Positions 43,521 to 49,082 of a stretch of 49,082 nt of DNA are shown piece by piece. Source of the stretch: CAYFZR01 sp964347835 [NCBI: uncultured archaeon] (GTDB lineage: Archaea > CAYFZR01); assembly GCA_964347835.1 (NCBI GenBank), contig CAYFZR010000014.1:1-49082 (forward strand), given 5' to 3'. A program made the translations under genes and the position numbers. How positions within the stretch are numbered: position 1 is the first letter of the stretch; every line of letters begins with the position of its first letter. Below the pieces are notes generated by a model, which saw only the letters and a program-made list of their open reading frames with translations, was not told the origin of the DNA and searched no databases.

Positions 43521-44126
43521 ATGAAAGTAGATCTTCACGTCCATACAACAAAAGGCTCCCCATGCTCAAAATTATCGCCAAAAGAACTTGTTTTAAGAGC
43601 CAGGGAGATGGGATTGGATGGAGTATGTGTGACCGAGCACGATAACTTTAACGGGAAGGAAATAAAAAGCCTAAATGAAGATCTGATCATTTTATATGGT
43701 GTTGAAATAAGAAGTACTCAAGGAGACCTTTTGGTTTACGGATTAGAAGATAATATCCCCTTTGGAGATGCTCAAACTGTTATAGACGAATGCAAAGATG
43801 TGGGTTGTGCGATATTTGTAGCCCACCCTTATAGGTTTACAGTTCCGAGTCTTGGAGATTTGATATACGAATTAAGAGAATACGACGGTATAGAAGTTTT
43901 AAATGGAAACGCAACTAATGAACAAAATTTTTTCGCTAAAAAGGCACAAAAAGCCCTAAAATGTAAGGGTATTGGCGGGAGCGACGCTCACGATAAAAAT
44001 AAAATTGCTAAGTACGTGACTGTTTTTGAGGACGAAATAAAAAACGAGGACGACCTGGTGACTGAATTGCTAAAGGGGAGATATTACCCAGAATCTTTTA
44101 ATTCTCTTCAAAAGTTTCTTCTATGA
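43521..44126 (+). CDS. PHP-domain metal-dependent phosphoesterase
   Basis: 201 residues. Metal ligands of the PHP fold are visible: DLHVHT (residues 4-9), TEHDN (39-43), GVEIR, AHPYRF, and GGSDAHD. It hydrolyses phosphate esters; substrate unknown. It follows the SpoIIM-like gene by 16 bases on the same strand. Its 3' end overlaps the convergent TIM-barrel gene by 29 bases. Confidence 0.87.
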   Translation: MKVDLHVHTTKGSPCSKLSPKELVLRAREMGLDGVCVTEHDNFNGKEIKSLNEDLIILYGVEIRSTQGDLLVYGLEDNIPFGDAQTVIDECKDVGCAIFVAHPYRFTVPSLGDLIYELREYDGIEVLNGNATNEQNFFAKKAQKALKCKGIGGSDAHDKNKIAKYVTVFEDEIKNEDDLVTELLKGRYYPESFNSLQKFLL

Positions 44127-44958
44127 TTTTCTTAAAGAAAAAATAACTTTCTTTCGCTTTTAAACCACCATCAACATGTCCATTTGCGATTTCAGGTATG
44201 ATTGAAATATCCTTTTCTAAATCTCTAATTTTTGAGAAAATTTCTCTAAAATTTACCTCCCCAGTGTTAGGCATGAGTCCCTCCTTATCAACGCCACTGG
44301 CATCTGAGGCATGGACGTGAGTGATCCATTTTTTCAATTCTTCCATGTAGTCATTCAAGTTTTTATTCTCATAATTGCAATGTAATTTTGCATGCGATAT
44401 ATCGAATGTAAGGAAGAATTCCTCAAGATCATTTAGTATTCTCATATCTTCAGAGTTCAATACGAAATTTCCGTGCCAAAGTTCACCGTTCCACATCTTA
44501 TATAAACTAGGTAGATTCTCCACCGTCATTATCACGTTATTCGAATGAAGAGCGGAAATTGAGTCTAAAAGATTTTTCAGGAGATCTTCTTTGTCAACTA
44601 TTTCTTTATACACGCCTCCTGGATGTATTACTATCAAAACATCGGATGAGCATAATTTTGATAATCTTTCTCCGATTTTTATTGTCTTTTGGACCAAAAA
44701 GATACTTTTTTTCCTTAATTTTTCGTTTTTAGAAGAAAGGTCAACTAAGATACCTTTCTGAATGTATTCTGGTACATGAACCGCTAAAACATCTATTTTA
44801 TAATTGACAACTGTTTTTAAACGAATTAACTGTTTTTCAAAGAACTTTGTCACGTCTTTTGAATTTTGATGTAGTTCTAAAACCTGAGGTTTTATCGTTA
44901 GGTACTCGTCTATATCTCCTGGTCTCCAATGAACTTTAAATCCAAGGAAGAGGTTCAT
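44098..44958 (-). CDS. TIM-barrel sugar isomerase / AP-endonuclease-like protein
   Basis: 286 residues from ATG 44958 (MNLFLGFKVHW). The longer frame to 45015 overlaps the SppA gene and is rejected. Metal-binding strands typical of the xylose-isomerase-like superfamily are visible: VLIVIHPGGV, MTVENLP, LTFDISHAKLH, WITHVHASDASG and IPEIANG. It could be an isomerase or an endonuclease-IV-like protein. A TATA-like element (about 44970-44990) close to the ATG and no ribosome site suggest leaderless transcription. Confidence 0.78.
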   Translation of the reverse strand: MNLFLGFKVHWRPGDIDEYLTIKPQVLELHQNSKDVTKFFEKQLIRLKTVVNYKIDVLAVHVPEYIQKGILVDLSSKNEKLRKKSIFLVQKTIKIGERLSKLCSSDVLIVIHPGGVYKEIVDKEDLLKNLLDSISALHSNNVIMTVENLPSLYKMWNGELWHGNFVLNSEDMRILNDLEEFFLTFDISHAKLHCNYENKNLNDYMEELKKWITHVHASDASGVDKEGLMPNTGEVNFREIFSKIRDLEKDISIIPEIANGHVDGGLKAKESYFFFKKIIEETFEEN

Positions 44959-45009
44959 GAACAGAGTGAGATAAAAAAGTTTATTTATGTATTGGCTCTG
45001 AATTAAGAC

Positions 45010-45912
45010 ATGCAAAAAATCACAAAGATAATCATTTTGGCATGTGCTTTTATTTTAGTACTCCTATTATCCTTGAGTGTTCTAGTAATATCTACACAAA
45101 ATCCTTTCTTCAAAGAGTCCATAGTTATAATCCCTGTAGAAGGTGCTATATCAACCTCCTCCTCACAATCAGTATTCTCCCCAGTGGCAAACGATGAAAA
45201 GATAGTAAAGGAGATTGAAAAAGCCAACAAAGACCAGAATATCAAAGCAATCATATTCGCTATAAATAGTGGAGGGGGTTCCGCTGTTGCGAGTGCTGAA
45301 ATCGAAAGAGCAATAAAAAGAAGTGAAAAGCCTACAGTTGCTTTAATAAGAGATGTTTGTGCCTCAGGCGCTTATTGGGTTGCATCCGCAAGCGATAAGA
45401 TTGTGGCAGATCCTAATTCAATAGTGGGAAGCATTGGGGTAATATACATTCATGCGGATTACTCAAGGTTATTCAATGAAACGTTGAAGATGCGATATGA
45501 GGTCGTAAAGGGAGGAGAGTACAAAGATATGTCCTTACCTTTCAGATCGATGACTAAAGAAGAAAGAGAGATGTGGGAAATGATGATACAGGACATTTAC
45601 GAGAATTTCATTGAGACTGTTGCGAAAAACAGGAAAATGGAAGAATCCGCTGTAAGAGAGATTGCGGAAGGCAAATTATACTCTGGAGAGCAAGCAAAAG
45701 AAATCGGATTAGTTGATGAATTGGGAGGGGAGAAAGAGGCTATTGAGATAGCCAAAAAACTAGGTAATATCAAAGGTGATCCTTACATTAGGCGCACGGG
45801 TAAGAAGACCCCCTTTGAGACATTTTTTGGCGCTTTCGCTTATTATCTAGGATCAGGAATTGGAGATAGTATCTTAAATCAGAAAATCGACTTTTCTGGC
45901 TTTATTACTTAA
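45010..45912 (+). CDS. sppA: signal peptide peptidase SppA-like serine protease
   Basis: 300 residues. One N-terminal membrane helix (about 7-27) anchors the protein. The protease domain has the nucleophile Ser119 in DVCASGAYWVA and the general base Lys172 in GGEYKDM, the S49 Ser-Lys dyad. NSGGGS (86-91) forms the oxyanion-side glycine loop. It cleaves leftover signal peptides or membrane proteins. Short, single-domain form, as in archaea and Bacillus. Confidence 0.9.
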   Translation: MQKITKIIILACAFILVLLLSLSVLVISTQNPFFKESIVIIPVEGAISTSSSQSVFSPVANDEKIVKEIEKANKDQNIKAIIFAINSGGGSAVASAEIERAIKRSEKPTVALIRDVCASGAYWVASASDKIVADPNSIVGSIGVIYIHADYSRLFNETLKMRYEVVKGGEYKDMSLPFRSMTKEEREMWEMMIQDIYENFIETVAKNRKMEESAVREIAEGKLYSGEQAKEIGLVDELGGEKEAIEIAKKLGNIKGDPYIRRTGKKTPFETFFGAFAYYLGSGIGDSILNQKIDFSGFIT

Positions 45913-46004
45913 TTTCTTAAGATTTAAGACTTTAATGTAGAACCCCCGATGAGTTAACAACAGATTTATTAGAAATAAAGAATTAAATAAGGAAGGGGCA
46001 AACG

Positions 46005-46109
46005 ATGGATAAATATATCCTCGTTTTGATAATAATTATTGCAGGTTTAATTATATTCTTTCAAAGAGGTTGGCATCTAAAATATCTTTCCCGCTTCAGC
46101 AGAAGTTAA
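46005..46109 (+). CDS. 34-residue single-helix membrane peptide
   Basis: ATG 46005 has an AAGGGG ribosome site and an AATTAAATAA promoter-like element upstream. The product is MDKYILV followed by a hydrophobic helix (about 4-19) and a basic, Arg/Lys/His-rich tail (QRGWHLKYLSRFSRS), a normal inner-side-positive topology. It sits between sppA and purD. It has no family assignment and could be a membrane micro-protein or a chance frame. Confidence 0.5.
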   Translation: MDKYILVLIIIIAGLIIFFQRGWHLKYLSRFSRS

Positions 46110-46122
46110 TTCAACATTAAGA

Positions 46123-47454
46123 TTACGTCCTACCAATGCTCTTCCGGTATCTCATGCCTCTAAAGTGAACCTTTTTGATCTCGTTGTATGCAATCTCTCT
46201 TGCCTCTTCTAAAGTATCTCCCCTTCCAACAAGAGTTAGAACCCTTCCGCCCGTTGTATATAATTTTCCATCTTCATTGAAGGCGGTTCCGTTATGGAAT
46301 ACTAAACAATATTGATTAACCTCGTCTAAGCCAGATATGACCTGATTTGTGTGATGTTTCCCTGGATAGCCCTCAAACCTTCCTATCCTTCCGCTTACAG
46401 CACATATTCCCAAATAATAAGTAGAGTTCCATTCAAGGTTTATTTTATTTAGTTCTACATTTAGAATAGCATCTGATATATCGTACATGTCTGTTTTTAA
46501 TCTGGGAAGTATTACCTGCGCTTCAGGGTCTCCCATTCTCACGTTTATCTCGAGAACATACGGGTTTTTCTCTCCGTTCTCTTCACAAATCATCACGCCA
46601 AAGTAAATGATTCCTTTGTACTCGATCCCTTTCAATTTTCTAAAATTTTTAATTGTTGGTATTGCTATTCTGTCCATTATCTTATTTCTCAATTTTTCAT
46701 CCAACCATGGGTGCGGTGAGTAACCACCCATTCCTCCTGTATTGGGATTACGGTTACCAAACGATCTCATAGATAACTTGTCATTTTCATCAAAAGCCCT
46801 TTTATAGTCCTGAGCACCTTCCATCGGCAGTATTGTTTTACCATCTGTAAAAGCAAAGAACATTAGTTCCTCGCCATACAGCCTTTCTTCGATATCAACC
46901 TTATTTCCTGAGTCACCAAATATCTTTTCAACCATAATCTCATCTATTGCTCTTAAAGCATCGTCTAGAGAATTACATACGATAGAGCCTTTTCCTGCAG
47001 CAAGACCATCCGCTTTTACGACGACATTTTTTTCTGTTTCCTTGATAAATTCTCTAACGTAAGCTTTTGCTTCACTTGGATCATCGAAGTTCTTGTATCG
47101 AGGAATTGGAACACCTATTTCGTTTAAAAAATCTTTTGTGTAGCATTTGCTTCCCTCTAAAATAGTAGCCTTTTTTGTAGGTCCAACAATAGGTAAACCT
47201 GCTTCTTCAAATACATCAACGATACCATCCGATAAATAGCCTTCAGGACCTACAAAGGTTATATCTACATTATTTTTAATTGCGAAATTTGCCATTTTAT
47301 CAATTGATTCTACAGGGATTTGCTCACACTTTTTTAGTAGAGAACTACCCGCATTTCCTGGTGCAACATAAACCTTGGATACTTGAGGACTTCTTGCAAA
47401 AGTATGAGCGATAGCATTTCCTCTTCCGCCCTTGTCAACAACCATAACTTGCAT
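46123..47454 (-). CDS. purD: phosphoribosylamine-glycine ligase
   Basis: 443 residues. PurD joins glycine to phosphoribosylamine in purine synthesis (ATP-grasp). The N-terminus VVDKGGRGNAIAHTFARS is the archaeal variant, with GPEGYLSDG, VVKADGLAAGKGS and the ATP-grasp metal site EINVRMGDPEAQVILPRL. Length is normal. It starts at ATG 47454, with AGTAAC upstream and no strong ribosome site. Confidence 0.94.
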   Translation of the reverse strand: MQVMVVDKGGRGNAIAHTFARSPQVSKVYVAPGNAGSSLLKKCEQIPVESIDKMANFAIKNNVDITFVGPEGYLSDGIVDVFEEAGLPIVGPTKKATILEGSKCYTKDFLNEIGVPIPRYKNFDDPSEAKAYVREFIKETEKNVVVKADGLAAGKGSIVCNSLDDALRAIDEIMVEKIFGDSGNKVDIEERLYGEELMFFAFTDGKTILPMEGAQDYKRAFDENDKLSMRSFGNRNPNTGGMGGYSPHPWLDEKLRNKIMDRIAIPTIKNFRKLKGIEYKGIIYFGVMICEENGEKNPYVLEINVRMGDPEAQVILPRLKTDMYDISDAILNVELNKINLEWNSTYYLGICAVSGRIGRFEGYPGKHHTNQVISGLDEVNQYCLVFHNGTAFNEDGKLYTTGGRVLTLVGRGDTLEEAREIAYNEIKKVHFRGMRYRKSIGRT

Positions 47455-47570
47455 GTTAGTAACGCTCCCCGTCCTTATAGAGCTTCTTTTTTTAATCGCT
47501 AACTAACCTATCATATAGAGTTTGGATTTTTTATAATAATAGACGATATTAAATTTTTCTGTTAGAAATC

Positions 47571-48101
47571 TTAATTAGAAACTTCATATTTCATATTCCT
47601 TTGAAATGCCTTGAATAACTCTTCGTCGTACCCTACGAGGATTATTTCATTGAATGCTCCTTCATTTTCCTTCAAAAAATCAACTATCTCTTCAATCATA
47701 ATTTTTGCGGCTTTATTTTTGTTTAATCCTCCAACTCCTGTTCCCATACCTGGTATTGCTATTGTTTTGATATTGTTTTTGTGTGCACACTTTAAAGAAG
47801 CGCTTAATGCCTTTTTCACCCTCTCGTAGGTTGTTGGCATACTCGGCTCCTCCATCGTAGGAGCATGAATTATAAATTTAGCCTTAAGTTTCCCCGCAGT
47901 AGTACATACAGCGGATCCTAGTCTTATAGGGGATTTTTCCATGGCTAATCTTTCTATTTCTTCACCGCCCTTCTTTTTAATAGCCAACGCTACTCCGCCG
48001 CCCATAGTTCCATAAGAGTTGGCAGGGTTTACTATTGCTTCTACATTTACTTCTGTAATATCTCCTTTTAAAACGGAAATTTTTGCTCCCTTTAGGAACA
48101 T
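47571..48101 (-). CDS. macro-domain protein
   Basis: 176 residues, a single macro domain. The ADP-ribose-binding segments VNPANSYGTMGGGVALAIKKKGG and IAIPGMGTGVGGLNKNKAA are present, along with GDITEVNVEAIVNPANS. It resembles archaeal and bacterial ADP-ribose / O-acetyl-ADP-ribose binding or hydrolysing proteins. It stands alone between purD and the ACT protein, on the same strand. Confidence 0.9.
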   Translation of the reverse strand: MFLKGAKISVLKGDITEVNVEAIVNPANSYGTMGGGVALAIKKKGGEEIERLAMEKSPIRLGSAVCTTAGKLKAKFIIHAPTMEEPSMPTTYERVKKALSASLKCAHKNNIKTIAIPGMGTGVGGLNKNKAAKIMIEEIVDFLKENEGAFNEIILVGYDEELFKAFQRNMKYEVSN

Positions 48102-48148
48102 TTTTTTAGTATAAATTGGATGGGTTAATGATATTTATTTTACATATC

Positions 48149-48577
48149 TCAGAGTGAGTAAACTTCCTCCGGTTTTAAGAGCCTGTATTTAGATTCAATC
48201 AAAATATTGGTGGCTTTCTCTGCATCGTCTACTCTTGCGATTAGTACTGCCTTATCCGCGTGTCTCTCAAGGAGTGAGTAAGCATATTCGATATTTATGT
48301 GGTTGTCCCCGAGTATTCCTGCCACTTTTGCAAGGCTCCCGGGTTCGTCTCCCATTTCTACTGCCAGAACATTAGTTATAGCAGATGTATAGCCCTTTTC
48401 CCTCAGTGTAGAATTTGCCTTGTCGGGATCATCTACTATGAGTCTGATGATTCCAAACTCCCCTACCTCAGCGACCGAAAACGCTCTTATGTTTATCTTT
48501 TCATCTCCCAGAGCCTTACTGGTTTTGGCTAGGGTTCCGGGTTTATTTTCAACAAACACCGAGACCTGCTTAACCAA
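48149..48577 (-). CDS. protein with two ACT domains
   Basis: 142 residues from TTG 48577, with GGAGGTG seven bases upstream; a longer frame reaching 48598 lacks this spacing. Two tandem ACT domains: VSVFVENKPGTLAKTSKALGDEKINIRAF and LAVEMGDEPGSLAKVAGILGDNHINIEYAY (in outline). ACT domains bind amino acids. This double-ACT type is commonly encoded beside phenylacetate-CoA ligase and indolepyruvate oxidoreductase genes. It follows the CoA ligase 17 bases downstream, so it probably senses an aromatic amino acid for that pathway. Confidence 0.88.
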   Translation of the reverse strand: MVKQVSVFVENKPGTLAKTSKALGDEKINIRAFSVAEVGEFGIIRLIVDDPDKANSTLREKGYTSAITNVLAVEMGDEPGSLAKVAGILGDNHINIEYAYSLLERHADKAVLIARVDDAEKATNILIESKYRLLKPEEVYSL

Positions 48578-48594
48578 CTTTTTACACCTCCGTA

Positions 48595-49082
48595 TCAAAA
48601 TAATTTATCTTTCCTTAGATCGACTACTCTGACGGCTTTTCCTTCAGATCTTGGTATACTACCAGGTTCCACAAGCTCAACCTTAGTGGAAACGCCTAAT
48701 ACATCCTCTAGTTCTGATTCTACCTTTTTCTCAAATTTAATCAAATCATCCAGCTTATCACTAAAGGTTTTTTCTGTAACCTCTACCTTCACCAAAAGCC
48801 TATCAAGAACGTCTTTATCTACTATTATATGGTAATTCTCACCTATCCCTGGTATCTTCATTATTACGTGCTCTATCTGGCTAGGAAAGACGTTGACACC
48901 GCGTATAACTAGCATGTCGTCGCTTCTTCCCTGAACCCTTAACATCCGGGGATGATAGCGACCGCATTCACACTCCTCCTCATCCATTACCGAGATGTCT
49001 CTCGACCTGAAACGCAAAAGGGGCATGGTTTCTCTAGTCAAAGTGGTGAAAACTAACTCTCCCCTTTCACCACTTTCTAGAA
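48595..49082 (-). CDS. phenylacetate-CoA ligase-type AMP-forming ligase, 3' part
   Basis: The gene enters from the right edge. The visible 162 residues begin LESGERGELVFTTL and include the RFRSRD and CGRYHPRM segment, the hinge GRSDDMLVIRGVNVFPSQIE and the C-terminal domain with a catalytic-type Lys (PRSEGKAVRV). Typical of PaaK, activating phenylacetate or related aryl acids as acyl-adenylates to make CoA thioesters, often with archaeal indolepyruvate ferredoxin oxidoreductase. The N-terminal AMP-binding half lies outside the window. Confidence 0.9.
   Translation of the reverse strand, partial: LESGERGELVFTTLTRETMPLLRFRSRDISVMDEEECECGRYHPRMLRVQGRSDDMLVIRGVNVFPSQIEHVIMKIPGIGENYHIIVDKDVLDRLLVKVEVTEKTFSDKLDDLIKFEKKVESELEDVLGVSTKVELVEPGSIPRSEGKAVRVVDLRKDKLF

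Noticed and set aside
1-49082. CRISPR arrays, insertion sequences, integrases, phage genes, rRNA
   Set aside because: None seen: no regularly spaced repeats, no transposase or integrase motifs and no rRNA-like sequence on either strand.

Overview
The window is AT-rich archaeal DNA, most likely from an anaerobic euryarchaeal lineage. The evidence is an archaeal eIF5A plus deoxyhypusine synthase pair, ribosomal proteins S8e and L10e, a tetrahydromethanopterin-pathway enzyme (methenyl-H4MPT cyclohydrolase, Mch), a nickel CO dehydrogenase, archaeal-type glutamyl-tRNA synthetase, TATA-box promoters and several apparently leaderless genes. No methyl-coenzyme M reductase or other methanogenesis-specific gene is visible. 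The mix of H4MPT C1 chemistry, CO dehydrogenase and an octaheme cytochrome c would fit a carboxydotrophic or respiring relative of methanogens, but the sequence does not name the lineage.

Layout. 0-7.6 kb is accessory-like: a small lipoprotein, an HAO-like octaheme cytochrome c with a CGP-type C-terminal anchor, a PqqD/radical-SAM/SPASM protein, a mini zinc protease, a WrbA flavodoxin broken by one in-frame stop, several tiny Cys-containing ORFs, and a KaiC-like ATPase paired with a membrane coiled-coil protein. 7.7-10.9 kb is a BtuFCD-type ABC importer (cobalamin or other corrinoid/metal chelate). 11-12 kb is an extended SDR. 12-18.5 kb is a nickel block: CooS, divergent NikMNQO ECF transporter, HxlR-family regulator, RimI, tRNA-Arg and NikR, with a dyad suggestive of a NikR operator between cooS and nikM. 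18.4-20.1 kb is gltX. 20-22.5 kb holds a cell-surface protein and a UPF0104 membrane protein. 22.5-25.4 kb holds a DUF1059 protein, a broken SRPBCC relic, an ArsA/Get3-like ATPase and membrane proteins. 25.4-30.4 kb is housekeeping: DHS, eIF5A, an IMPase-type phosphatase overlapping NAD kinase, Mch and S8e. 30.4-38.5 kb mixes S-layer-like surface proteins, a CYTH protein with a coiled-coil partner, enolase, L10e and topoisomerase IA. 38.5-46.1 kb holds a second KaiC-like ATPase, a mini-thioredoxin, a three-repeat surface protein, SpoIIM-like, PHP, TIM-barrel and SppA proteins. 46.1-49.1 kb holds PurD, a macro-domain protein, a double-ACT protein and the 3' end of a PaaK-type CoA ligase that runs off the window.

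How it works together. Nickel import (NikMNQO), nickel sensing (NikR) and a nickel enzyme (CooS) form one functional unit. Corrinoid import and Mch fit the same C1 metabolism. Three separate loci (20.2, 31.0 and 35.0 kb) encode membrane-anchored proteins sharing one module (a VGGPxVNS-like strand followed by a VAGxDRxGTxKA-like strand), a family of surface proteins spread among housekeeping genes. Two genes (WrbA at 4.3 kb and an SRPBCC fragment at 23.0 kb) carry in-frame stops with recognisable sequence on both sides. No CRISPR array, insertion sequence, integrase or phage gene was seen.
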